Below, one piece after another: positions 50,583 through 61,112 of a stretch of 64,000 nucleotides of DNA; within the stretch, counting starts at the first letter, position 1; each line of letters opens with the position of its first letter. The position numbers and the translations under genes were made by a program. Origin of the DNA: Erinaceus europaeus (lineage: Eukaryota > Chordata > Mammalia > Eulipotyphla > Erinaceidae); assembly GCF_950295315.1 (NCBI RefSeq), contig NC_080165.1:10749690-10813689 (forward strand), given 5' to 3'. Under the pieces are notes generated by a model. That model saw only the letters and a program-made list of their open reading frames with translations. It searched no databases and was not told where the DNA came from.

Positions 50583-50651
50583 AGAAGTTGAGCTAGCTGG
50601 AGAAGTGACTCAGTGGCCATGTCCTTTTATGATGCCTTTGATTGATTTATT

Positions 50652-50856
50652 TAAAAAATTTTAAATTATCTTTATTTATTGGATAGAGACAGTCAGAAAT
50701 TGAGAGGGTGGGGGGAGATAGAGAGAGAGAGAGACACCTGCAGCCCTGCTTCACCACTTGCAAAGCTTTCCCCCTGCAGGTGGGGACCAGGGGCTCGAAC
50801 CTGGGTCCTTGTGCATTGTAACGTGCACTCAACCAGGTGCGCCACCACCTGGCCCC
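50652..50856 (-). repeat. SINE family B
   Basis: Complete reverse copy ending gcgccaccacctggcccc. Confidence 0.9.
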
Positions 50857-50865
50857 ACCTGTGAT

Positions 50866-51005
50866 TTATTTTTTAAAAGTATTTATTTTAAGCAGAGCAC
50901 TGAGTAGCTCCGGTTTATGGTGGCATGGGGGATTGAACCTGGACCTTTGGAGTCTCAGGCATGAAGGTCTCTTTGCACGACCATTATGCTATGTACCCCA
51001 GGCCC
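50866..51005 (-). repeat. SINE family D
   Basis: gagcactgagtagctccggt through accattatgctatgtacccc. Confidence 0.8.
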
Positions 51006-51504
51006 CCTTGATTCAGCTTCCAACACGGCCTTTTAAAATGATTTCTTTTTTAGAGTTAGATTTCCTAGTTTGGATTTTCAAGTCGGTTTATTTTCATGCT
51101 AGAGAGAGAAATACCAGCCAGGTAGGTCGTAGCAGAACAAGGGCTCCCGGCCAGGCTTCTGTCTTTGGGTGAAATACAGACTTCAGGTTCCCATGAGAGA
51201 CGCAGTGGAGCACAGAGGAAAGTCTCCGTTGTTCGAGAAACCCAGGAAAGAGCACAGAATGTCGCCTCGCCTTCTCTCCCAGCGATTTGGGTCTGTTGAG
51301 CAGCATGTCTGCTGCCCACTACTTCACTCAACTATCTTACTTGACCTCATTCTGTAGCTTCTAGGACACAGTCATGTGACAGCTCTCGAACGTTTCAGCA
51401 AAGAACGACAACCCAAAAGCGGGCCAGCTTTCATTTGCTCCATGGTGGCACGCTGAGAAGTATTCCCATGCCAGCATCTGGGTGTGCTTGTAGGTTTTTG
51501 TTTG
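51006..51504. other. unique intergenic sequence
   Basis: No feature seen; frames on both strands are short. Confidence 0.5.
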
Positions 51505-51632
51505 TTTTGATTTGATTGATTTCTGACTGAGACCGAGGAATTGAAAGGGAAGGGGGAGACAGGGAGAGACACCTGCAGCACCGTGTGAAGCTCCCCTACC
51601 TGTAGATTGCAGCCGCGGGGACTGAAGCCTGG
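51505..51632 (-). repeat. SINE family B, internally deleted
   Basis: gactgagaccgaggaattga through gcggggactgaagcctggtt. Confidence 0.7.
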
Positions 51633-51654
51633 TTTCTTGTTTTCTTTTCTCCTT

Positions 51655-51824
51655 CATTTTTGTTGAATTGTTGGATAGAGACAGAGACACACCTGCAGCC
51701 CTGCTTCACCACTCGTGAAGCTTCCACCGCCTCCCCCCTGCAGGTGGGGACCAGGGGCTTGAACCTGGGTCTCTCTCTGCACTGTGATGTGAGCGCTTGG
51801 CCAGGTGCGCCACCACCTTGCTCC
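51655..51824 (-). repeat. SINE family B
   Basis: ttgttggatagagacagaga through gcgccaccaccttgctcc; the region between is shortened. Confidence 0.83.
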
Positions 51825-51842
51825 TTATTTTTGTTAGTTTGC

Positions 51843-51891
51843 TTTATTTTTTTTTATTTACTAGATAGAGACAACCAGAAATCGAGAGGGC
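51843..51891 (-). repeat. SINE family B, tail fragment
   Basis: tatttactagatagagacaa and ccagaaatcgagagg only. Confidence 0.65.
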
Positions 51892-52077
51892 CCAGCAGGT
51901 GTTGTCAGGGAGACTGAGTTTCCTGTTTGCTGTTCCCACACCAAAAAGTCAAGTTCCACTTGAAAGCACTCGGGACTGTGACTCTCAGAAAGCACCTGTG
52001 ACATCATCAGAGGCAGGTGACTGCAGCAGCGGAGCCTCAGGACGGGTGAGGAAAGGAACCCCTGGGCCCTCCTTGGC

Positions 52078-52079
<2 letters not shown>

Positions 52080-52108
<29 letters not shown>

Positions 52109-52155
52109 TTTGCCACCAGGGTTATTGCTGGAGCTCAGTGCCTGCGGAACACCAT
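52080..52155 (-). repeat. (ATT)n and start of SINE family A long form
   Basis: About nine ATT units, then ccaccagggttattgctgga; truncated where L1 sequence begins. Confidence 0.7.
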
Positions 52156-52159
52156 TCCG

Positions 52160-52200
52160 TATGACTTTCTTTTCATTTTTATTTATAAAAAGGAAACACT
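52160..52200 (-). mobile_element. L1 3' terminus, left piece of a split copy
   Basis: atttttatttataaaaagga as far as aacact, where a family A SINE is inserted. The rest continues at 52464. Confidence 0.8.
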
Positions 52201-52463
52201 CAGGAGTCGGGCGGTAGCTCAGCGGGTTAAGCGCACATGGCACAAAGCACAAGGACCAGCGTAAGGATCCTGGTTTGAGTCCCTGGCTCCCCACCTGCAG
52301 GGGAGTCGCTTCACAGGCAGGTCTGCAGGTGTCTATCTTTCCCCCTCTGTCTTCCGCTCCTCTCGCCGTTTCTCTCTCTCCTGTCCAACAACGACGACAA
52401 CAATAACTACAACAATAAAAACAAGGGCAACCTAAAGGGAATAAATAAAATAAATATTTTTTT
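52201..52463 (+). repeat. SINE family A inserted in an L1, 14-bp target duplication
   Basis: Flanked by aaaaaggaaacact at 52187-52200 and 52464-52477. Confidence 0.95.
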
Positions 52464-52689
52464 AAAAAGGAAACACTGACAAAACCCTAGGATAAGAGGG
52501 GTACAACTCCACACAATTCCCACCACCAGAATTCTGCATCCCATCCCCTCCTCCAGTAGCTTTCCTATTCTTTTTCCCTCTGAGAGTATGGACCCAGGGT
52601 CATTATGGGGAGCAGAAGGTGGGAGGACTGGCTTCTGTAATTGCTTCCCTACAGAACATGGGTGTTGGCAGGTCGATCCAGATACCCTC
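52464..52689 (-). mobile_element. L1 3' UTR, minus-oriented part of a twin-primed copy
   Basis: Continues the L1 3' end up to acatgggtgttggcaggtcg; joined to an oppositely oriented L1 piece at about 52690. Confidence 0.85.
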
Positions 52690-53370
52690 CTCACCTACTT
52701 CCTATTACACTTCACTCACTCACTCCAAAGCTAACTTTATCCAAGCAAGGGCTGCAAAAGCTGAATAAGGGCAAGAGACTGGCATACTTTAACGATGACT
52801 CTTTAGTCACTATCAGGCCACCCAGTCAGCTGGGGCCCTAATAAGGGAGTCCTGAGATTCCCAAACAGACATGATGGGCCTAGACCTCAAATAGATCCCT
52901 CTCTCCATTGTTACTGGTCATCTCTATCAGGAACAACACAATAGACCCCTTTGTGGGCCCCCATAGGACCTTGCTCTCAACTGGGATCAACAACGGTAGA
53001 GAATGTTCCATCCTCTGAAGGGAGGCTGGACAATAGACTCTATGCTCCACCTGAGGAAGATGGATCCTGATATTGGGGCAGCTTGGAACGTTCCTACTCG
53101 TGACCACAATGTGAGCTCAGATCTACAGGGATGCAGAGGTCACATAGGCTCCTAAGCTGAATATGGGCCCCAGATCACATGAAATCGATGGGGTTTATAG
53201 TCAACAATATTTATACACCTTTCCCATATTAGGGAGCTACTCTCTTCCCTGATCCAGCTTTCTGTCGCTTTTCCAGGGACATCACCTCCCCAGACAATAA
53301 CTTGGATCCACCTGCATATCAGATGTCAGGCTCAGGAAAAAAAAACTAGTATAGTCATGGGCCCTGTGAC
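52690..53370 (+). mobile_element. L1 3' UTR, inverted 5' part of the same copy
   Basis: It shares ggtcacataggctcctaagc and ttaggga-type blocks with the + strand L1 at 14446, ending actagtatagtcatgggccc. Compared with that copy, about 280 bases between the two parts are missing at the inversion. Confidence 0.8.
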
Positions 53371-53526
53371 TCTTTTTTAAGCTAGTTTGAGAGACACACC
53401 ACAGCACTGCACCACTGTCTGTTAAATCTCCCCCTGCAGACGCTGCCATGTGATGCTGGACAAGGGCTAACACTCAGGTCTTCATGGTAAAGTGTGCTCT
53501 GCCAGGTGAGCTATCTACCGGCCTTG
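53371..53526 (-). repeat. degenerate tRNA-type SINE
   Basis: gagagacacaccacagcact through gtgagctatctaccggcctt. Confidence 0.5.
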
Positions 53527-53559
53527 CCCAGAAGCTTTATTGGGAGAGTTGCCTGCCTT

Positions 53560-53786
53560 TTGTTCCCCTCCCTCCTTTCCTTCCTTCCTTTATTCCTTCC
53601 TTCCCTTTCTCTCTCTCTCTCTCTTCCTTTTCCTCCCTTCCCTTTATATCTATTTATTGGACAGAGATAGAAATCAACAGGGAAGGAGAGATAGTGAAGC
53701 TTTCCCGCTGCAGGTGGGAACCGGTGGCTTGAACCTGGGCCCTTGCACACTGGAACGTGCCCACCCGGTGTGCCACCACCCAGCCC
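53560..53786 (-). repeat. (TTCC)n tract and SINE family B
   Basis: Pyrimidine tract at 53560-53640, then tctatttattggacagagat through gtgccaccacccagccc. Confidence 0.8.
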
Positions 53787-54187
53787 GAGAGCTGCGCCTG
53801 CCGTCTTGATAGAATGGAGTGGCCTCTTGGCCCTGCAGGTCCATGGCCCTGTCCCCACTGGTGGGACCTAAGAGCTGGGGCTGGAGAGGACAGTGCGGTG
53901 GGAAGTGCTCTCCTGGGTAGGAGGGGAAGACAGTCACATGGATGTCGCTTGGTGGAGTTCCACCTGCATAGTGTCTCAACGCCTCCCATTTCAGGAGTCG
54001 CCAGCAGGCCCCCTGCAAAAGGTTTCCAAGCTCACACGCCAGGCCAGAGCGGCCTGATCTGGTTCCCCAGAGGCGCGGCCTGGGCTGTGTCTGCCGTGTG
54101 TGACCCGGAGCTGTATCTCCCTCTTGGTCCTGGTCTCCAGGCCCTGCCTCTCCCCGGGTGGGTTTCAGGTTCCTCTCTACCATCCGC
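53787..54187. other. unique GC-rich intergenic sequence
   Basis: Overlapping open frames on both strands without recognisable domains; no gene called. Confidence 0.45.
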
Positions 54188-54252
54188 TGGTTGAGTGCAT
54201 GCCTTATAGTGTGCAAGGACCCAGGTTCAAGCCCCTGGTCCCCACCTGGGAT
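54188..54252 (+). repeat. SINE family B fragment
   Basis: tggttgagtgcatgccttat through ccctggtccccacctggg. Confidence 0.65.
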
Positions 54253-54257
54253 GAAAT

Positions 54258-54440
54258 TAGACTAGCATCTGCAACCTGGTTTCTTAAAAGGTAGTAACTT
54301 ATGAAGCAGGACAAAATGTTTAGTAAACAGGAACCAGAAAGTAGGAATAGAGCAGGTGAGAACAGGGGTTTGGAATAGGAAGCAGCTGGGAAGTCTTATT
54401 TTAGGCATATCCCAAGGGGCCCATGACTGAGTGAGAAGTC
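54258..54440 (-). mobile_element. L1 3' UTR fragment, older subfamily
   Basis: Same blocks as the far part of the copy at 5180 (aggaatagagcaggtgag; gaagtcttattttaggcata). Confidence 0.65.
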
Positions 54441-54779
54441 TTAGAGAGTACTTCTCCTTTAAAGGAAATCCTCATCTGCTGTTTCAAACAGCAATGAAGG
54501 GCTGGCATCCGTCCATAGTGTGTTCTGCCTCCTCTGGAACCTCCTCCAGGCCCTGCTGTGCTGGGTGGGGCAGGGGGACCCCATCCTGGCCCATAGGCCT
54601 TGTCTTGCCCTCCTCTGCCCCCACCGGGGTTCGGGCCGAAGGACCTCGCCACCTCCCTTTGAACTGTCAGCTCCGTGACAGGAAGGACTTTGTCCGGCAT
54701 GGCCACCACGTTGAGGCCCCCCCCCCCCAGTCCCCAAGCAGCACCTGGCTGGCACATGAAGACATGAAACAGGTGGGAC
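54441..54779. other. unique intergenic sequence
   Basis: No feature seen; a run of 10 C at 54718. Confidence 0.45.
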
Positions 54780-55062
54780 TTGGGAGTCGGGCGGTAGCGC
54801 AGCGGGCTAAGCGCATGTGGCGCAAAGCGCAAGGACCGGCATAAGGATCCCGGTTCGAGCCCCCGGCTCCCCGCCTGCAGGGGAGTCGCTTCACAGGCGG
54901 TGAAGCAGGTCTGCAGGTGTCTGTGTTTCTCTCCCCCTCTCTGTCTTTCCCTCCTCTCTCCATTTCTCTCTGTCCTATCCAACAATGACGACATCAACAA
55001 CAATAGCTACAACAACAATTTTTAAAAAAGGGCAACAGAAGAGAAAATTAAAAAAAAAATAG
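54780..55062 (+). repeat. SINE family A
   Basis: Near-consensus head gagtcgggcggtagcgcagc and many CpG sites retained. Confidence 0.93.
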
Positions 55063-55314
55063 TAAATGTTCTTCTTGAACATTGTGTCTCTCCCCCACGC
55101 CATCTCATTAAAACACATTTTAAAAATTAAAAAGAAATAAGCAAGCAACCAGAGTATCGAGACCTACAAAAAGTCCACAAGGCACCCACTCCTAACACAC
55201 GAGCAGAAGCAGAGTCAGAGCTCCCGAGGTAGAGAGTGCAGGCCGGGCATTTGTGCCACGTGCAAGTACCACAGTGGGACTCGAGAAGCCCCATGCTGTG
55301 TTGCCTCTCTCAGA

Positions 55315-55417
55315 ATCTTCTTACTTAGGACAGAGACAGAAACTGAGGGGGAAGGGGAATGAGAGGGAGAGAGAGACCTGCAGACCTGCTTCACCACTCA
55401 TGAAGCTTCCCCCCCAG
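55315..55417 (-). repeat. SINE family B, left part of a nest
   Basis: Runs as far as actcatgaagcttcccccc; its head side reappears at 55876. Confidence 0.78.
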
Positions 55418-55632
55418 GGGGCCAGTTGGTGGCGCACCTGGTTGAGCGCACCTGTTACAATGCGAAAGCATCCAGGTTCAAGCCCCCGGTCCCCACCTGC
55501 AGGGGCAAAGCTTCACGAAAGGTGAAGCAGGGCTGCAGGTGTCTCTGTCTTTCTCCCTCTGTATCACCCCCTTCCCTCTTGATTTCTTGCAGTCTCTATC
55601 CAATAAATAAATAAAGATAATTTAAAAAACTT
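55418..55632 (+). repeat. SINE family B inserted into an opposite B copy
   Basis: gggccagttggtggcgcacc through ccaataaataaataaagata. Confidence 0.87.
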
Positions 55633-55636
55633 GAAG

Positions 55637-55875
55637 TGAGTCGGGCGGTAGCGCAGTGGGTTAAGCACAGGTGGCACAAAGCACAAGGATCCCGGTTCGA
55701 GTCCCCAGCTCCCCACGTGCAGGGGGAGTCCCTTCACAGGCGGTGAAGCAAGGCTGCAGGTGTCTATCTTTCTCTCTTCCTGTCTTCCCCTCCTCTCTCC
55801 ATTTCTCTCTGTCCTATCCAACGACGACATCATTAACAACAATAATAACTACAACAATAATAAAAAAAAAAAAAA
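55637..55875 (+). repeat. SINE family A, third member of the nest
   Basis: gagtcgggcggtagcgcagt through an A-run. The short ttgaag motif lies on both sides. Confidence 0.87.
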
Positions 55876-55972
55876 ATTGAAGCTTCCTCCCTGCAGGTTG
55901 GGCCCAGGGGCTTGAACTAAGGTTCTTATGCACCTTAACGTGGACTCAACTATGCGTGCTACTTCCTGGCCC
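55876..55972 (-). repeat. SINE family B, right part of the nest
   Basis: gaagcttcctccctgcaggt through gcgtgctacttcctggccc. Confidence 0.75.
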
Positions 55973-56145
55973 TGTCTCTCTCCCTCTCTATCTGAATGAA
56001 AAAAAGAGAGAGAGGGAGGGGGGGAGAGAGAGAGGAAAGAAAGGAAGAAAGAAGAAAAGGGAAAAAATAGAGGAAGAAAGAAAGAGAAGAGAAGAGAAAA
56101 GTTGGCCCAGGAGCAGTGAAGTCATATTGGTGAGGCCCCAGCGCC
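55973..56145 (+). repeat. purine-rich low-complexity tract with SINE tail remains
   Basis: (ga)n and (gaaa)n sequence between tctgaatgaaaaaaagaga and ggagcagtgaagtcatattg. Confidence 0.55.
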
Positions 56146-56589
56146 AGAGCTCAGAACAAAGGACCAAGACTAACTACCCTGAGGAAGTGCTGAGAGTCCT
56201 GCCAGCCCCAACTTCCGTCTTAGGAGGAAGCGTTCACGAGGCTCCCCAGGAACTCTTCCACTGACGCTCTTCCTTCTATGGGGCAGAAGAAGCTTTGCTC
56301 ACACCCTGGGTTTTTGTCTCATCACCTTGGTGGGAAGTATCCCTCCGTCCTCACGGGATGGGAAGTTTTGCAAGCAGCTGCCGGCAGCCAGTCCCTGTGG
56401 CTGTGCTCTGCTGCCCTCTGCTGCCCACAGACAACACAGCCACGAGCACCTCTCCCTGGGCGTGTTCAGGCAGGAAGGACTGAAGATGAGATTTAGGCAA
56501 ACTACTCGCTTCATTCCATGCAGCCCAGTCTGTACACGCCCATGCCCCAGCCCCAAGAAGCGAGTAAAGTGCTGAGGTAGTTTATCTAG
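56146..56589. other. unique intergenic sequence
   Basis: Frames on both strands overlap and none has recognisable features. Confidence 0.45.
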
Positions 56590-56758
56590 TATTTAATGCA
56601 TATATGTATATATGATAGAAATTAAGAAGGGAGGGAGAGACCTGTAGCACTGCTCCACTGCCTATGAAGTTTCCCCACTGCAGGGGCTTGAACCTGGGTC
56701 CTTGTGTACTGCACTGTGTGCGCTCAACCGGTGGGCCATGGGCCATGGCACAGCCCCT
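56590..56758 (-). repeat. SINE family B, shortened
   Basis: gatagaaattaagaagggag through a duplicated gggccat near 56744. Confidence 0.75.
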
Positions 56759-56865
56759 TAGCCAGTAATTAAAAGACAATTTTGGGTAAAGCCTCGGTGG
56801 AACGATGGTTGGACTTTTATATATTCTCTGGTGATCGGAGTATCACTAGAAAGAGATCTGCTGGG

Positions 56866-57072
56866 ACCGGGTGGTGGCACACTTGGTTGAGTGCACATGT
56901 TACAGTGTACAAGGACCCAGGTTCGAGCCCCCAGTCCCCACCTGCAGGGGGAATGCTTTGCAAGTGGTGAAGCAGGGCTGCAGGTATCTCTCTGTGTCTC
57001 TTTCTATCACCCCCTTCCCTCTCGATTTCTGGCTGTCTCTATCCAGTAAATAAAATACGGATAATAAAAAAG
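56866..57072 (+). repeat. SINE family B
   Basis: gaccgggtggtggcacactt through ccagtaaataaaatac. Confidence 0.88.
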
Positions 57073-57080
57073 AAAGAAAG

Positions 57081-57367
57081 GGGGAGACGGGCGGTAGCGC
57101 AGCGGGTTAAGTGCAGGTGGCACAAAGCGCAAGGACCGGCAGAAGGATCCTGGTTCGAGCCCCCGGCTCCCCACCTGCAGGGGAGTCAATTCACAGGCGG
57201 TGAAGCAGGTCTGCAGGTGTCTGTCTTTCTCTCCCCCTCTCTGTCTTCCCCTCCTCTCTCCATTTCTCTCTGTCCTATACAACAACGAGGACATCAATAA
57301 CAACAACAACCACAACAATAAAAAAAAAAAAAAACCAAGGCAACAAAAAGGAATAAGTAAATAAGAA
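57081..57367 (+). repeat. SINE family A, directly after a B copy
   Basis: gagacgggcggtagcgcagc through aaaggaataagtaaat. Confidence 0.92.
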
Positions 57368-57568
57368 AGACAGAAAAATGCTTATTTAGCCACTTGCTGA
57401 GCTGGCCAAGTCTGCTCAGAATATGCCCACCAGATTCCTCTCGTCTCCCCAGAGGGGCTGTATGGCTTCTGCGTGCAGAGCCAAGCACTCGGTCCTCCAC
57501 TTTGCCTCCACGCCTGGGCATATGCAGACAAGCTACTCCGATGATGCTGGTTAGCGGTTGCTAGACTC

Positions 57569-57746
57569 GGGGGCCAGAGAGTGGCCTCCTGGTAGAAGCA
57601 CTTGCATTGCCAGGTGCCAGGAGCAGGTTTTGAACCCCTTGCCACCCCGTGGGAGCACCTGCAGGGAGGACTTTTCATGCATGGTAGAGCAGGAATACTA
57701 CAGTGTCTCTCTTTCTGTCTCTGGCTTTCACCTTCTATCTAAAGGG
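57569..57746 (+). repeat. degenerate SINE, B/F-like
   Basis: gccagagagtggcctcctgg, cacttgcattgccaggtgcc and a pyrimidine end tctctctttctgtctctggc. Confidence 0.55.
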
Positions 57747-57794
57747 AATAGGCACTGAGCTCCAGGGATGACACTGGTGGTAAAAAAAAAAAAA

Positions 57795-58154
57795 GGGGGG
57801 GGTGTGGGCGGTAGCGCAGCGGGTTAGGCGCACGAGGCACAAAACGCAAGGACCGGCGTAAGGATCTCAGTTTGAGCCCCCGGCTCCCCACCTGCAGGGG
57901 AGTCGTTTCACTGGCGGTGAAGCAGGTCTGCAGGTGTCTGTCTTTCTCTCCCCGTCTCTGTCTTCCCCTCCTCTCTCCATTTCTCTCTGTCCTATCCAAC
58001 AACAATGACATCAATAACAATGATAATAATAACCACAACAATGGTAAAAACAACCAGGGTAACAAAAGGGAAAAAAATGGCCTCCAGGAGCAGTGGATTT
58101 GTGTAGGCACTGAGCCCCGGCAATAACCCTGGAGGCAAAAAAAAAAAAAAAAAG
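57795..58154 (+). repeat. SINE family A, long form
   Basis: tgggcggtagcgcagcgggt through caataaccctggaggcaaaa and an A-run. Confidence 0.9.
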
Positions 58155-58435
58155 AACTACAACAATAAAACAACAACAACAACAAAAAAGGAGTTGAATC
58201 CGAACTGCCCCCACGGGCTGGAGCCTTAGAGCAGTGGCCCTGGCTGTTTCCGTAGCTGTACATGGGCTCCCCGTAGTCAGCCAGTCGGTCTCCTCAGTGG
58301 GGACCATAATGCCCTCCCCGTATCACATGTGTCTTGTTGAATATTTAAAGACACTTCTTGTAGAGGCAGACAGGCAAACAAAAGCAGCTGTTCCCAATGC
58401 CTGTCCCAGAATGCTCTCATTTCCCTCCTAGACAT

Positions 58436-58612
58436 TTGTTTAAAAATACTTTCATTTATTCTTATTGTTGGATAGATACAGAGGGAAACTGAGAAGGGAG
58501 GGGAGGGGAAGACAGACAGGCAAGAGAAAGATAGACACCTGCAGACCTGCTTCGCTGCTTATGAAGCGACTCCACACACAGGTGGGGAGCCAGTGGCTCG
58601 AACCGGGATCCT
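58436..58612 (-). repeat. SINE family A, head missing, abutting a minisatellite
   Basis: Runs as far as ctcgaaccgggatccttg, then changes abruptly into CCT-rich repeats. Confidence 0.83.
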
Positions 58613-59235
58613 TGCCCTCCCCTCCCCTCCCCATCCTCCCCCTCCTCCCCTTCACCTCCTCCTCACCCCCTCCTCCCCTCCCCATCCTCTCCCTCCTGTC
58701 CTTCCTCTCCCCCTCCTCCCCTTCACCTCCTCCTCACCCCCTCCTCCCCTCCCCATCCTCCCCCTCCTGTCCTTCCTCTCCCCCTCCTCCCCTTCACCTC
58801 CTCCTCACCCCCTCCTCCCCTCCCCATCCTCTCCCTCCTGTCCTTCCTCTCCCCCTCCTCCCCTTCACCTCCTCCTCACCCCCTCCTCCCCTCCCCATCC
58901 TCTCCCTCCTGTCCTTCCTCTCCCCCTCCTCCCCTTCACCTCCTCACCCCCTCCTCCCCTCCCCATCCTCTCCCTCCTGTCCTTCCTCTCCCCCTCCTCC
59001 CCTTCACCTCCTCCTCACCCCCCTCCTCCCCTCCCCATCCTCTCCCTCCTGTCCTTCCTCTCCCCCTCCTCCCCTTCACCTCCTCCTCACCCCCTCCTCC
59101 CCTCCCCATCCTCTCCCTCCTGTCCTTCCTCTCCCCCTCCTCCCCTTCCTATCCTCCTTCCTCTCCCCCTCCTCCTCCCTTCCCCTCCCCATTCTCCTCC
59201 CCCTCCTCCTCCCCCCTCCTTTCCCCCCTCCTTCT
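58613..59235. repeat. 71-bp C/T-rich minisatellite, about 8 units
   Basis: The landmark ttcacctcct recurs at 58651, 58722, 58793, 58864, 58935, 59003 and 59075, spacing 71 with one 68 and one 72. The unit includes tcctgtccttcctctccccc. One strand is almost pure pyrimidine. Long Pro/Ser frames here are by-products. Confidence 0.95.
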
Positions 59236-59361
59236 CCTAGTCAGGCGGCTCCTCCCCCCAACCCCTACCCCACCCCACAGCTCCATGCTCAGCCATTTCT
59301 GTCTCCAACCAAGTCAGCTCCCTGTTAATGCCTGGTTTTGTTCTCCAGGTAATCTTAGGAG

Positions 59362-59556
59362 AAATAAGTCCCGGTTTGAGCCCCTGGCTCCCCACCTGCA
59401 GGGGAGTCGCTTCACAGGCGGTAAAGCAGGTCTGCAGGTGTCTGTCTTTCTCTCCCCCTCTCTGTCTTCCCCTCCTCTCTCTATTTCTCTCTGTCCTATC
59501 CAACAATGACATCAATAACTACAACAACAAAACAACAAGAGCAACAAAAGGGAGGA
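59362..59556 (+). repeat. SINE family A, head missing
   Basis: cggtttgagcccctggctcc through acaacaagagcaacaaaagg. Confidence 0.85.
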
Positions 59557-59569
59557 AAGAAAGAAAGGA

Positions 59570-59605
<36 letters not shown>

Positions 59606-59632
59606 AAAGAAAGAAAGGAAGGAAGGAAGAAA
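59557..59632. repeat. (AAAG)n simple repeat
   Basis: Tetranucleotide run in the tail of the preceding SINE. Confidence 0.9.
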
Positions 59633-59670
59633 ACTTGATGTACTTTGCTGACTAACGCAAAGACTCCAGG

Positions 59671-59780
59671 GTTGGGGAAATAACACAGAGGCTTTGTAAT
59701 CATGCCTGGGGCACCAGAGATAAAGGTTCAGTGCCTTATACCACCAGAAGCCAGAGCTGAGGAAAAAGAAAAGAAGAGAA
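59671..59780 (+). repeat. SINE family D, diverged
   Basis: aatcatgcctggggcaccag and ccaccagaagccagagctga. Confidence 0.65.
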
Positions 59781-59959
59781 AAGAAAGACTCCAAAATGAC
59801 TACTTGAGATAAACAGGATGAAAAGAACCCCCGTTACTTCTCTCCCTCCAAAATGCATTATTTCAAAGATTACTTTTTGCTCATGGGCCTCCTTCATGAA
59901 TCCAATTGTCCCTCAGAGGCGTGGGGGAGGCTGGGGAGGCTGAGCTGAAGTGGGGAGCC

Positions 59960-60160
59960 CAGGACAGGACAGAGAGAAATGGAGAGAGGAGGGGAAGACA
60001 GAGAGGGAGAGAGAAAGACAGACACCTGCAGACCTGTTTCACTGCTTGTGAAGTGATTCCCCTGCAGATGGGGAGCCAGGGGCTAGAACCGGGATCCTTG
60101 AGCCAGTCCCTGAGCTTTGTGCCATGTGCGCTTAGCCCGCTGTGCTACCTCCTGACCCCC
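59960..60160 (-). repeat. SINE family A, tail missing
   Basis: aggacagagagaaatggaga through gtgctacctcctgaccccc. Confidence 0.87.
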
Positions 60161-60224
60161 ATGAAGTTTTTTTTTTTTAATAAGCACCACCCATGCACAG
60201 GTCCTAGAGAGTTCTGTATTCTTT

Positions 60225-60503
60225 TATTTTTTAATATTTATTTATTTATTCCCTTTTGTTGTTTTACTGTTATAGTTATTATTGTTGTTATCGATGTCGT
60301 CGTTGTTGGATAAGACAGAGAGAAATCGTGAGAGGAGGGGGAGATGGGGGGGAGAGAAAGACAGACACCTGCAGACCTGCCTCACTGCCTGTGAAGCGAC
60401 TCCCCTGCAGGTGGGGAGCCGGGGGCTCCAACCGGGATCCTTACGCCGATCCTTGTGCTTTGCGCCATGTGCGCTTAACCCGCTGCGCCACCGCCCGACT
60501 TCC
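60225..60503 (-). repeat. SINE family A
   Basis: Complete reverse copy ending ctgcgccaccgcccgacttc. Confidence 0.92.
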
Positions 60504-60517
60504 TAAAGGACTTTTTA

Positions 60518-60606
60518 GTACCTGAGGTATTCCCATAAGCCAAGGCTAAATTGCGCTCTGGCTAATAAGTAACTTTTAAAACAAAGTAATAATAATAAAA
60601 AAAAGC
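60518..60606 (+). repeat. SINE family D fragment
   Basis: acctgaggtattcccataag and attgcgctctggctaataag, then (aat)n. Confidence 0.5.
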
Positions 60607-60734
60607 CTTTGCCACAGGGGTCTTCCTACAGGAGTCAGGTTGCAGTTGGAGACACCGCCTGTGCGTCCCGTCTATCCTGTGAGTCCAGGGACATCCTCCA
60701 TAGTCCAGGGGCAGGCGGGCACATGCTTCTCCTT

Positions 60735-60884
60735 CCTTTGGACAGAAACAGCTGCTGTCAGGACAGCAGACCTGCTTCATCACTTAGGAAACTTCCTCGC
60801 CGCCGGTGGGGATCAGGGGGGCTCAAACCCAGGACCTTGCACATAGTAATGTGTGCATTTAACTGGGTGAGCCACCCGGGGCCC
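60735..60884 (-). repeat. SINE family B, diverged
   Basis: cagacctgcttcatcactta through gtgagccacccggggccc. Confidence 0.7.
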
Positions 60885-60887
60885 TTG

Positions 60888-61112
60888 GTTTGTTTATTTA
60901 TTTATTTATTTTGCCTCCAGGGTTATCGATCACTGGGGCTCAGTGCTGGCACCATGAATTCACTGCTCCTGACGGCCATTTTTACCATTTCATTGGACAG
61001 GACATAGAGAAATGGAGAGAGGAGGGGGAGATAGAGAGGAGGAGAGATAGAGAGACTCCTGCAGACCTGCTTCACCATTTGTGAAGCTACCCCCCCCACA
61101 CACACACACACA
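60888..61112 (-). repeat. SINE family A, long form, head replaced by (AC)n
   Basis: gcctccagggttatcgatca through caccatttgtgaagctaccc, then cacacacacacaca. Confidence 0.82.

Noticed and set aside
53674..54216. 180-codon minus and 145-codon plus frames
   Set aside because: They overlap each other on opposite strands, partly run through a SINE B, and have no recognisable domain.
58465..59328. 287- and 215-codon Pro/Ser/Leu frames
   Set aside because: They are generated by the C/T-rich 71-bp minisatellite fused to SINE sequence.
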